Origin: Deltaproteobacteria bacterium
Lineage (GTDB): Bacteria; Desulfobacterota; Binatia; UBA9968
Assembly (NCBI GenBank): GCA_023250515.1
Contig: JAHFAO010000009.1
Location: 1-37,010, forward strand
Direction: 5' to 3'
Length of the DNA: 37,010 nucleotides
A program made the position numbers and the translations under genes. Under the pieces are notes generated by a model. It was not told the origin of the DNA. It made no database searches and saw only the letters and a list, made by a program, of their open reading frames with translations. How positions within the stretch are numbered: position 1 is the stretch's first letter; each line of letters opens with the position of its first letter. Below are positions 24,206 to 31,968 of the stretch, one piece after another.

Positions 24206-26608
24206 ATGGCAAAGGTGAGAAAGCCTTCCCGGGGAACTCTTCCCCATCTAACGATCCTGGAGGACATCAGTACCCTGATCAGTCATTCCCAGGATCTTCA
24301 AGAGACCCTTAAGAGCATCGTCGCTATCGTAGCTGAGCGCATGGAGACGGAGGTTTGTTCTCTCTATATTTTTGACCGACAGAAAAATCGCCTCACCCTC
24401 TGCGCCACCATGGGGTTAGACCAAGAATCGGTTGGAAAAGTATCCATGGGGATCAACGAAGGCCTAACAGGTCTAGTGATTGAAAAGATGAGCCCAGTTA
24501 TGGCCGTTGATGCGCAAGCTCATCCCCGCTACAAATACTTTCCTGAGACGGGTGAGGAGCGTTTCCATTCCTTCCTGGGAGTTCCCTTGATTGAGAAAAG
24601 GATGCCTCTAGGCGTGCTTGTAGTTCAGACTTCCCGCCGCCGGGAGTTCTCTCGGGATGAGATTCGCCTCCTAAAGACTATTGCGGTTCAAGTATCGAGT
24701 ATCATCATTCAAGCACGCCTGCTTGATTCCCTTAAGGATAAGGAGCAGGAACGGAAGGAATACCATAAGCGTCTGGTAGATGCTCTAAGGAGACTCAGAT
24801 CCTATGAAGGGAAACGCCGGGAAGGAATCACCCGTGGCGTCTTACACAAATGGAGGGACCGTCTGACTGGTCTTTCCGTAGCCCCGGGCTTCGGTCGCGG
24901 GAAAGCCTATATCCTCAAGCCCCGCATGGATTTGCGTTCGGTCAAGAAAGACCGGGCCAAGAATTCCAGTCGGGAGATCGAAAGATTCCGGGCCGCGGTC
25001 GAAAGGGGAATCGAGCAGATCAACAACCTCAAGCAGCGGATGAGCATGCTTATCTCAAAGGAAGAGGGAGCTCTCTTCGATGTTCACCGGTTGATCCTTG
25101 AGGACCCAGCCATCATCGAGCAGATAGAGGGAAAAATCCGTAAAGAGGGGTATATTGCAGAGTACGCCGTCAGCAGCGTTTTTGAACAGCACCTTAATTC
25201 CTTCACTCTGATCGAGGACGAATACCTGAGAGAGCGCGGCGCGGATGTCAAGGACGTGGCCCAAAGACTTCTAGAAAATCTCTCAGGGATAAAAGAAGAA
25301 AAAGGGGTCCTTCCCAAAGAGGCCATTCTCGTGGCAGAGGATCTTTCCCCTGCGGATCTTAGCCTCCTTGAGGGAGACCATTTTCGCGGGATTACCCTTT
25401 CCACCGGCGGGGTGACTTCCCATGCCTCAATTATGGCTAAATCTTTTGAGATACCCAGTGTGGTCGCGGTGGAGGGTCTGTTGGAAACTGTTCGGGAGGG
25501 AGATTCCTTAATCGTTGATGGGAACTCTGGGGTCGTCTACATTAACCCGAGTCAGGAAGTCATACGGGAGTACGATCGACTGGAGCGGGAATATCTCGCC
25601 TTTAACCGTGACCTGGATGAGATCCGGGATCTCCCCGCAGAGACCCAAGATGGTCACCGAGTCTCCCTCTATGCCAACATCGGCCTTTTGAGCGACATCG
25701 CCTTTGCCCATCTTCATGGCGCCCAGGGGATTGGGCTCTACCGTACGGAGATCCCTTTCCTAGCCCATCGCGATTTCCCCAGCGAAGAGGAGCAGTACAC
25801 CCTTTATCGTCGTGTAGTAGAGGGGATATGGGGGAAACCTCTGACGATCCGCACGCTCGATATCGGCGCCGACAAGTATCCAAGTTATTTTCGTAAAACA
25901 AGCGCAGAGCCCAATCCCTTTTTAGGCTGGCGCTCTATCCGCATTTCGCTCGAGGTGACGGAGATTTTTAAGACCCAACTGCGGGCTATTTTGAGGGTGG
26001 GGGCCTTAGGTAGAGTTCGATTACTAATTCCAATGGTGTCGAGCTTGGAAGAAATATTGAAAGTTAAGGAAATCCTGGCGGAGGTCAAAGAGGAATTGGA
26101 ACGGGAAGAGATGCCATTTGACCATCATATGGAACTAGGGATCATGGTGGAGGTCCCTTCTGCCGTTCATCTGGCCTCTCGGATCACCCGAGAAGTTGAT
26201 TTTTTGAGTATTGGAACCAACGACCTCATACAGTACATTTTGGCTGTGGATCGGAGCAACCGTAAGGTTGCTGGGCTTTACGAGCCTCTCCATCCTGCAG
26301 TGCTTGCAGCCCTGATGCACACTATCGAGGCAGCCAAGAAGGAAGGTAAACGGGTGGGGATGTGTGGCGAGATGGCGGGCGACCCCCTTTGCACTTTGCT
26401 CCTTTTGGGGATGGGGCTGGAGGAGTTCAGCATGGGATCTCTTTTTATTCCTGTGGTCAAAAAGATTATTCGCTCCGTGACCTATCAGGCGGCAAAAGCC
26501 TCGGCACAGATTGTCCTTCAGATGGACACCGTGGGTGAAATCAAAAGGTACCTATTCGAGCAGATGCGCGACCTTGGCATGGTAGAGCTTATGGAACTCT
26601 ACCACTAA
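24206..26608 (+). CDS. ptsP: Phosphoenolpyruvate-protein phosphotransferase PtsP (GAF-EI)
   Basis: An 800-residue two-part protein. A GAF domain (about 15-175, ERMETEVCSLYIFDRQ) is followed by a linker of charged residues and a full enzyme I: PEP-accepting active His406 in GGVTSHASIMAKSFEIPSVV, a TIM-barrel with GIGLYRTEIPFL, and the active-site Cys in VGMCGEMAGD. PtsP starts the nitrogen-type PTS phosphorelay (EINtr to NPr to EIIANtr) and senses nitrogen status through GAF, usually by glutamine. NPr and EIIA genes are not in the window. The start ATG has a weak ribosome site. It belongs to no obvious operon. Confidence 0.92.
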   Translation: MAKVRKPSRGTLPHLTILEDISTLISHSQDLQETLKSIVAIVAERMETEVCSLYIFDRQKNRLTLCATMGLDQESVGKVSMGINEGLTGLVIEKMSPVMAVDAQAHPRYKYFPETGEERFHSFLGVPLIEKRMPLGVLVVQTSRRREFSRDEIRLLKTIAVQVSSIIIQARLLDSLKDKEQERKEYHKRLVDALRRLRSYEGKRREGITRGVLHKWRDRLTGLSVAPGFGRGKAYILKPRMDLRSVKKDRAKNSSREIERFRAAVERGIEQINNLKQRMSMLISKEEGALFDVHRLILEDPAIIEQIEGKIRKEGYIAEYAVSSVFEQHLNSFTLIEDEYLRERGADVKDVAQRLLENLSGIKEEKGVLPKEAILVAEDLSPADLSLLEGDHFRGITLSTGGVTSHASIMAKSFEIPSVVAVEGLLETVREGDSLIVDGNSGVVYINPSQEVIREYDRLEREYLAFNRDLDEIRDLPAETQDGHRVSLYANIGLLSDIAFAHLHGAQGIGLYRTEIPFLAHRDFPSEEEQYTLYRRVVEGIWGKPLTIRTLDIGADKYPSYFRKTSAEPNPFLGWRSIRISLEVTEIFKTQLRAILRVGALGRVRLLIPMVSSLEEILKVKEILAEVKEELEREEMPFDHHMELGIMVEVPSAVHLASRITREVDFLSIGTNDLIQYILAVDRSNRKVAGLYEPLHPAVLAALMHTIEAAKKEGKRVGMCGEMAGDPLCTLLLLGMGLEEFSMGSLFIPVVKKIIRSVTYQAAKASAQIVLQMDTVGEIKRYLFEQMRDLGMVELMELYH

Positions 26609-26645
26609 ATGAGAGAAGGATCAAAATCTATTGCCGGTGCTGGGG

Positions 26646-26674
26646 TTGACTTTTTAACTTCTATCTGGTATTCG
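26646..26674 (+). promoter_or_regulatory. Promoter of the BoxB-like operon
   Basis: TTGACT (26646-26651), 17 bases, TATTCG (26669-26674). The -10 half overlaps the palindrome at 26671-26688, so a bound repressor would block polymerase. The AGGAAGGAG ribosome site follows at 26696-26704. Confidence 0.5.
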
Positions 26675-26688
26675 AACGATCGTTCGAA
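26671..26688. promoter_or_regulatory. 18-bp perfect palindrome, likely TetR-family operator
   Basis: TTCGAACGATCGTTCGAA is a perfect palindrome. Palindromic operators of this kind, with a GAACG..CGTTC core, are known for TetR/AcrR repressors of catabolic or fatty-acid genes. It overlaps the -10 and start region of the oxygenase operon. No tetR gene is in the window, so the regulator is presumably elsewhere. Confidence 0.6.
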
Positions 26689-26709
26689 CTAACGTAGGAA
26701 GGAGCCCAT

Positions 26710-27810
26710 ATGGCGAAGATCTCTACTTTCAACGATTGGATTGACTATTTTCGCGAGTGGCAAAAGGATATTGGTTACGATCCATCTCTCTTAGGTGATT
26801 ATAAATTCGAAACGAAGCTCGGTGAGCTTCATACCTCAGAGATTGAGTTTGGGGATTTTAGGGGCCAACCCAAGTGGGAAAGGGTGGAGCAGATTCCGAA
26901 TCAATCCATCCGTGACGCCCTGCTTAACCTGATCGTGTACCAGGGCGATACCGAATTCGCCTCGGTCGAACAGCAGAAAAACCTGTTGGACACAACCCCA
27001 ACCGATTATGACCGCCAGTCTCTGATCCGAGTTAACAGCGACGAGATGCGCCATGGGTGGCAGATGTGCTATCTTCTCGTTACCTATTTTGGTGACTCGG
27101 GTAAGCTAGAGGCTCAGAAACTTTTAGAGCGTAGGGCCTCTAAAGGTAACCGACTCTTAGGCTCTTTTAATGAGCCGGTCAACAATTGGCTGGACTTTTT
27201 CACCTATACCCAATTTGTCGATCGGGATGGAAAGTTTCAGCTCACCATGTTGAGCCATTCCTCCTTTGCTCCCTTGGCGCAAAGCGTGACCGCGATGCTC
27301 AAAGAGGAGTTTTTCCATATGTTCACTGGGAATGCGGGCCTGACGCGCATCGTTAGAGCAGGCAAGATTCCCATTCCAATCATCCAGAAATACTTCAACA
27401 AATGGCTTTCTACAGCGTACGACCTTTTCGGAACCGATCATTCCTCCTCAGCCCATTGGGCATATGTTTGGGGATTGAAGGGCCGCTACGACGAGCACGA
27501 AGCCAAAGAGGCGGCAGAAAAAGAAATGCTTAATGAGTTTTCCCGCGTCCACTTCCTGAATGAATGCGGCAGACTGGTGGATGACTTGAATAAATTCGTT
27601 CCAGAAGGTCAACCAAAACTGACGGTCCCTGATTTAAAATTCCATCGCTCGATTGGGGATTACGTGGGAAAGCCTTATAGCGTCGAAGGTCAGTTGCTCA
27701 CTCAAGAAGAGTACCAGAAACATCTCGCGGCAGTCCTTCCCGGTCCTGAAGATGAGAGCTTCCTTGAAGAAACTTTTAAACAAAAAGATTGGGTTCTGCA
27801 GATGAATTAA
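26710..27810 (+). CDS. BoxB-like di-iron oxygenase (benzoyl-CoA 2,3-epoxidase family)
   Basis: A 366-residue ferritin-like di-iron protein. From memory it strongly resembles BoxB, the benzoyl-CoA epoxidase component: GDTEFASVEQQ, SDEMRHGWQMCYLLVTYFG, LLERRASKGNRLLGSFNEP, FVDRDGKFQL and LKEEFFHMFTGNAGL all have close counterparts there. Likely iron ligands are E82, E112, H115, E200 and H203. BoxB is longer (about 470 residues), so the ends are shorter here. BoxB uses O2 and two electrons from BoxA to make an epoxide of an aromatic CoA thioester. AGGAAGGAG precedes the ATG. No boxA or boxC is nearby; two redox genes follow instead, likely forming one operon. Substrate unknown: benzoyl-CoA or another acyl-CoA. 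Confidence 0.85.
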   Translation: MAKISTFNDWIDYFREWQKDIGYDPSLLGDYKFETKLGELHTSEIEFGDFRGQPKWERVEQIPNQSIRDALLNLIVYQGDTEFASVEQQKNLLDTTPTDYDRQSLIRVNSDEMRHGWQMCYLLVTYFGDSGKLEAQKLLERRASKGNRLLGSFNEPVNNWLDFFTYTQFVDRDGKFQLTMLSHSSFAPLAQSVTAMLKEEFFHMFTGNAGLTRIVRAGKIPIPIIQKYFNKWLSTAYDLFGTDHSSSAHWAYVWGLKGRYDEHEAKEAAEKEMLNEFSRVHFLNECGRLVDDLNKFVPEGQPKLTVPDLKFHRSIGDYVGKPYSVEGQLLTQEEYQKHLAAVLPGPEDESFLEETFKQKDWVLQMN

Positions 27811-27856
27811 TCTACCGAGGTCGTTTCCTGGTGTTCGACCTAGAAGGAGAGGTTGG

Positions 27857-28180
27857 GTGAAACAGATCTGTCTTGTCTGCCAGAATGTCGATTGTAAAAG
27901 CCGGGGTTCTGAAGAGATTATGAAAGATCTGGAGAACCGGGTTACCGATAAGGGCCTAACCGATGTGGAGGTCAGACCCTACATGTGCTTCGGAGCTTGC
28001 CAGGAGGGTCCAAACATTGTTCTCTATCCTGAAAAGAGCTGGTATGCGGGAGTCAAGAGGGAGGATTTGGACGGCATCGTGGGCCACCTCGCTGGAGGGC
28101 CTGACGTAAAGCGACTCGATACGATTGACGCCTCTCTGAAAGAACTTATCTACCAGCTTCTGGACACGGGGGTTTTTTAA
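27857..28180 (+). CDS. Thioredoxin-like [2Fe-2S] ferredoxin (NuoE-like)
   Basis: A 107-residue protein of the thioredoxin-like [2Fe-2S] ferredoxin group, related to the C-terminal part of NuoE/HoxE. It begins with VCQNVDCKSRGS (Cys8 and Cys13) and has YMCFGACQEGPN (Cys44 and Cys48), the four-cysteine pattern that holds the cluster. The start is GTG at 27857, supported by AAGGAG seven bases upstream. It follows the BoxB-like gene by 46 bases and stops 3 bases before the NuoF-like start, so all three are likely co-translated. The natural reading is that it passes electrons from the NuoF-like flavoprotein to the oxygenase. Confidence 0.88.
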   Translation: MKQICLVCQNVDCKSRGSEEIMKDLENRVTDKGLTDVEVRPYMCFGACQEGPNIVLYPEKSWYAGVKREDLDGIVGHLAGGPDVKRLDTIDASLKELIYQLLDTGVF

Positions 28181-28183
28181 GAG

Positions 28184-29458
28184 ATGGAGGGTATCTTATT
28201 CCCACGAGGAGTGGCGGAGGGAAGAGAAGGGTTAAAGGAATATCGTTCGCGGGGTGGCTACGAGGCCTTAAAGAAGATCTTGAAGGGTCTATCGCCCGAT
28301 ACCGTGATCCAAGAGATCAGCGAATCGGGTCTCCGGGGCAGAGGGGGTGCGGGCTTTCCTACAGGGAAAAAGTGGGCATTCACAAGCGAATGCGCCGAGC
28401 AGCCACACTATGTGGTTCTCAATGGAGGTGAAGATGAGCCTGGCAGCAAGAAGGATCGCCTCCTCATGGAGAACCTCCCCCATCTCGTTACCGAAGGTGT
28501 CATTCTAGCTTCCTATGCGGTTGGCGCCCCTAGGGCCTATCTTTACATCAACGCCGAATACAAGGGAGCGATCCAGAGCATGACTGATGCCTTGGCGGAG
28601 GCCAAACGGGCCGGCTATTGGGGAGCGCACATCCTCAGCAGCGATTTTAGCCTGGAGATTCTTCTTATTCCCGCTCCTGCCAATTATGTCGCTGGCGAAG
28701 ATACAGCGGCCCTGGAGGTCATCGAAAACAAGCAGCCTCTCCCGAGACAGAAACCCCCTTTTCCAGCAACTTACGGACTCTTCGGTAAACCCACAACAGT
28801 CAATAATGTAGAGACTCTAGCCAATGTTCCCCCCATCATGGCTCGAGGGGCAAAGTGGTATCGTACCTTCGGCACTCCTGAGAGTCCGGGCACAATGATA
28901 TTTTCCCTGGATGACCAAGTTAATCGACCGGGAATTTATGAGCTTCCCTTCGGTACATCGCTCCGTTTTTTAATCGACGAATGTGGAGGTGGAGCGAAAG
29001 GCGGAGAGGCGATTAAGGCGATCCTTCCGGGCGGTCCCTCTTCGGCATTTTTATCACCCGACAAGATCGATATCCCTCTGGATCATAACTCCGTACGGGA
29101 GGCCGGTTCTTCGATCGGTTGTGGCGTGGTTCACCTTATCACAGAGGGAAGCTGTATGGTCGAAGAAACCCTTAAGATAGCCGACTTTTTCGCGGCCGAA
29201 TCCTGCGGTCAATGTCCGGCCTGTCGCATGGAAACGAACATGCTGGCTGCCATGCTAAAAAAGGTGCAGCAGGGACAAGGGGGGCAACCCCTCTTGGAAC
29301 AGTTCAGTAAGGTGATCAGCTTCAACAAAGGTAAGGGATTCTGCAACCTGATCAATATGCCGGGACCGCCTATCGAAAGCGCTCTCCGTCTCTTCCGCTC
29401 AGACTTCGAGTTTCACCTCGCCAACGGTCGCTGTCCTGTTAGGCTAACTCAGACTTAA
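28184..29458 (+). CDS. NuoF-like NADH dehydrogenase flavoprotein subunit
   Basis: A 424-residue protein of the 51-kDa (NuoF/HoxF) family. The FMN- and NADH-binding Gly-rich loop is GLRGRGGAGFPTGKKW, NGGEDEPGSKKDR replaces the canonical NADEGEPGTCKDR, and the [4Fe-4S] cysteines are ESCGQCPACRMET plus the Cys of GKGFCNL. All parts needed to take hydride from NADH and pass electrons to a ferredoxin are visible. There is no NuoG or complex I neighbour; with the preceding ferredoxin it makes a soluble NADH:ferredoxin diaphorase. Its place after a BoxB-like gene suggests it feeds that oxygenase. Partner and direction of flow are inferred. Confidence 0.88.
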   Translation: MEGILFPRGVAEGREGLKEYRSRGGYEALKKILKGLSPDTVIQEISESGLRGRGGAGFPTGKKWAFTSECAEQPHYVVLNGGEDEPGSKKDRLLMENLPHLVTEGVILASYAVGAPRAYLYINAEYKGAIQSMTDALAEAKRAGYWGAHILSSDFSLEILLIPAPANYVAGEDTAALEVIENKQPLPRQKPPFPATYGLFGKPTTVNNVETLANVPPIMARGAKWYRTFGTPESPGTMIFSLDDQVNRPGIYELPFGTSLRFLIDECGGGAKGGEAIKAILPGGPSSAFLSPDKIDIPLDHNSVREAGSSIGCGVVHLITEGSCMVEETLKIADFFAAESCGQCPACRMETNMLAAMLKKVQQGQGGQPLLEQFSKVISFNKGKGFCNLINMPGPPIESALRLFRSDFEFHLANGRCPVRLTQT

Positions 29459-29629
29459 ATATTTTTTCAGAACATTAAAGACCTGATCTCCCTTTTTGAC
29501 TAGACAGGTTTCGTCCTTCCATTCCTTTAGGACCTTGACCTCTTCTCCGGGCGAAAACGAGACTTCTACAATTTCGGCCTTTGTGTTGCCTTGATACTTG
29601 GCCGTAAAGGCTTCCTTTACCGTCGCCAT
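29444..29629 (-). CDS. Small conserved-looking hypothetical protein
   Basis: A 61-residue protein (ATG at 29629) with GGAGGGAG directly upstream, which makes this start convincing over the GTG 12 bases earlier. It starts MATVKEAFTAKYQGNTKAEI, has alternating charged and hydrophobic residues and no signal peptide or membrane segment. A likely promoter (minus strand TTGTTA, 16 bases, TATCTA at 29649-29676) lies upstream. Its last 15 bases overlap the convergent NuoF-like gene. No known family is recognised. Confidence 0.6.
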   Translation of the reverse strand: MATVKEAFTAKYQGNTKAEIVEVSFSPGEEVKVLKEWKDETCLVKKGDQVFNVLKKYLSLS

Positions 29630-29734
29630 GACTCCCTCCACTTAAGTTTAGATAGCATTTATCCATAAGATAACAAATTTTTTTATCCATTTCACGGAAC
29701 GGTCTTTTCCATTCGAGGCGGCGCGATCCGTAGA

Positions 29735-29764
29735 TTGACGCACTAAGGACCCAACTGATACTAT
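29735..29764 (+). promoter_or_regulatory. Candidate promoter of the second solute-binding protein
   Basis: TTGACG (29735-29740), 18 bases, TACTAT (29759-29764). The leader of about 70 bases contains AAGGAGG at 29822-29828, before the ATG at 29838. Confidence 0.4.
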
Positions 29765-29837
29765 CCCGCCGACTGTAGACCTTACGGTTCACAGCATCAT
29801 CATTGAGGGGTGGGCGATAAACAAGGAGGAACGGAAA

Positions 29838-30860
29838 ATGCTATCTTTGCGCGGAATAAAATCTATTTCCTTTTTGCTCGCGTTGGCCCTTTTGGGGATT
29901 TCTCCCTCTTTGATAAACGCAGGCAGCCACGAGGCGATTGTCGAAGCCGCCAAAAAGGAGAGAACACTGGTCCTCTACACCTCCATGACGGTCGACCAGA
30001 TGCAAACGATACTCAACACCTTTAAGAGCAGGTATCCCTTTATAGAGCCCAAGATGTTCCGCGCCGTTGGTGAGAGGTTACTGACCAAGATCATGACAGA
30101 GGTGCAGTCAGGACGGTACGAATTCGATGTTGTCCAATCGGCAGAAACCCAGGCCTACTTCCTCAAGAAAAAGAACCTTCTTATGAGATACGCTTCACCT
30201 GAGGCGAAGCATCTACCCAAGGACTTTGTCGATCCCGAAGCCTACTGGGCGGCCGTTTACATTATGCCTAATGTTATCGGATACAATACTAAGATGGTAA
30301 GAAGATCTGAGGTGCCAAGGACCAACCAAGATCTGCTGGATCCAAAGTGGAAAGGCAAAATCGGTATGGATCCCACCAAGCCCGAGTGGTTTGCCTGGAT
30401 GCTGAAACAAATGGGAGATGAGAAGGGTCTGTCCTATATGAAAAAGCTTGCAGGCCAGGAGTTAAGGCTCCATCCAGGGCTTTCGCTGCTCACGAACCTG
30501 ATGGCTTCAGGCGAGTTCCCCGTGGCTCTCAATACCTATCTGCATACTGTCGAAGAGATTAAAAGAAAAGGAGGGCCGGTAGACTGGGTGGCCCAGGAGC
30601 CTGTCTTCACGAAGTTTCAGCCGATTGAAATCAGCGCCAAGGCCCCTCACCCAAACGCGGCCAAACTGTTTGTTGACTTCATGCTCTCCCTTGAGGGACA
30701 GAAGATTATTGCCTCCTTCTCCCGGGTTCCCACCCGTTCAGGTGTGCCCACGAATATTCCGGGTCTGGACAGGCTCAACTATGTGGTCGATGAGATGAGC
30801 GCAGGGGATCACTTCAACAAAAATTACGAACTTTTCCGCAAAGTCTTCAACACTCGCTAA
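29838..30860 (+). CDS. ABC transporter substrate-binding protein (iron(III)/family 1 type)
   Basis: A 340-residue periplasmic binding protein. The signal sequence runs from basic MLSLRGIK through FLLALALLGIS and ends near NAGS. The mature start HEAIVEAAKKERTLVLYTSM is the family opening, followed by MQTILNTFKSRYPFIEP and a C-terminal PNAAKLFVDFMLSLEGQ. AAGGAGG lies nine bases upstream of the ATG. It is a paralogue of the binding protein at 544-1695, sharing family motifs but not close in sequence. No permease or ATPase is nearby. It is followed by a polysaccharide deacetylase gene after 15 bases, so they form an operon. Ligand unknown. Confidence 0.85.
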   Translation: MLSLRGIKSISFLLALALLGISPSLINAGSHEAIVEAAKKERTLVLYTSMTVDQMQTILNTFKSRYPFIEPKMFRAVGERLLTKIMTEVQSGRYEFDVVQSAETQAYFLKKKNLLMRYASPEAKHLPKDFVDPEAYWAAVYIMPNVIGYNTKMVRRSEVPRTNQDLLDPKWKGKIGMDPTKPEWFAWMLKQMGDEKGLSYMKKLAGQELRLHPGLSLLTNLMASGEFPVALNTYLHTVEEIKRKGGPVDWVAQEPVFTKFQPIEISAKAPHPNAAKLFVDFMLSLEGQKIIASFSRVPTRSGVPTNIPGLDRLNYVVDEMSAGDHFNKNYELFRKVFNTR

Positions 30861-30875
30861 TAGGAGAAACAGGAA

Positions 30876-31709
30876 ATGAGGCCAGCACCTTTTGAGTTGC
30901 CGAATAAGGCCAAGATAGCGGTTAGCTTTTTTGTCGCCTTGGAGTCCTTCATTAAGTACTCACAGTATCGTCGTGGGGGAGACAAGCCTGACTACGCATC
31001 CCTGGCATACGGAGAATTTGGCGGCAGGGTAGGCATCTGGAGGATCATGGATATTTTGAACAAGTACGGCATTAAAGGCACAATAGACACGAACGGTCTA
31101 GCAGCTCAAAAATTCCCGGATGCAGTTAAAGAACTCCATAACGCCGGCCATGAGATCGTGGCGCATGGATGGGCTAATGATATCTCCCTGGATACACTTG
31201 ACCCAGAAAAAGAGCGACAAGTCATCAGGGAGACAATTGCCGCGCTCGAATCACTCACTGGGAAGAGGCCCGTCGGGTGGGTTAGTCCAGGGCATAGAAT
31301 AACCGAACATACATTTAAGTATCTTGTCGAAGAGGGCATCTTTTGGACCGGTGATATACCCAGTGACGAAGTTCCGTATCACAGGGAGATTGATGGCAAA
31401 CCTTTGGTCATCATGCCTAGGTTAGATTACGCTAACGATCTTGGTCTCTTGTTCAACCCCAAAAACCCACCAAGCGTCTACCTCGAAAGTTATAAGGCAG
31501 CCTTTGATCTACTCTATGCCGAAGGAGAGGCCGGCCGGCCGAAAGTCATGGATGCCCTTGTGCATGCCCATATTGGCGGCAGGGCGCACATCGCCGGCGT
31601 ATTTGAACAGTGCATCCGTTATGCTAAAGGATTCACAGACGTCTGGTTCTGCACTAAAGGTGAGATCGCCAGATGGTACCTAGAGCGCTATGTGAAGAAA
31701 ACTAATTAA
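30876..31709 (+). CDS. Polysaccharide deacetylase (NodB / PuuE-like) family protein
   Basis: A 277-residue NodB-type barrel protein without signal peptide, so cytoplasmic. Visible parts are KYGIKGTIDTNGLAAQKFPD, GHEIVAHGWANDISLD (two His of a metal site), RPVGWVSPGHR, and an acidic, aromatic C-terminal segment (WFCTKGEIARWYLERY). This pattern is typical of the PuuE/allantoinase-like subgroup, which hydrolyses cyclic amides such as allantoin, rather than chitin-oligosaccharide deacetylases. AGGAG and AGGA precede the ATG. It follows a solute-binding protein directly, suggesting hydrolysis of an imported amide or imide. Substrate unknown. Confidence 0.82.
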   Translation: MRPAPFELPNKAKIAVSFFVALESFIKYSQYRRGGDKPDYASLAYGEFGGRVGIWRIMDILNKYGIKGTIDTNGLAAQKFPDAVKELHNAGHEIVAHGWANDISLDTLDPEKERQVIRETIAALESLTGKRPVGWVSPGHRITEHTFKYLVEEGIFWTGDIPSDEVPYHREIDGKPLVIMPRLDYANDLGLLFNPKNPPSVYLESYKAAFDLLYAEGEAGRPKVMDALVHAHIGGRAHIAGVFEQCIRYAKGFTDVWFCTKGEIARWYLERYVKKTN

Positions 31710-31722
31710 AGGAGTCATCGAT

Positions 31723-31932
31723 ATGGGTACGGGAGCTGGAGTCATAGAGAAATTGCTGGATCATCTAAATTCACAGATGAGTTCGATTATCGCTACAGCA
31801 TCTTTATAAATTGTTGACGTCCTGCTCGGGGTTGACGGAATGTCCGTGCTGTATCGCCGGGAGACCGGCGCACTGGTCATTGATGTGGTTGAAACGGACT
31901 CGAACGGTAAGGGGGTAGTCGCACGAGGATGA
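31723..31932 (+). pseudogene. Broken short gene after the deacetylase
   Basis: A frame with a strong AAAGGAG eight bases upstream starts at ATG 31723 and reads MGTGAGVIEKLLDHLNSQ before a TAA at 31807-31809. The same frame then continues without loss of coding look (VDVLLGVDGMSVLYRRETGA, then ALVIDVVETDSNGK) to a TGA at 31930-31932. It looks like the start of a third operon gene interrupted by a stop and then cut off. A programmed stop readthrough is less likely. No known family is recognised. Confidence 0.4.
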
Positions 31933-31968
31933 AAGGCTTTTCCTATAGTAGGAGGTCGGATCTGTGGA

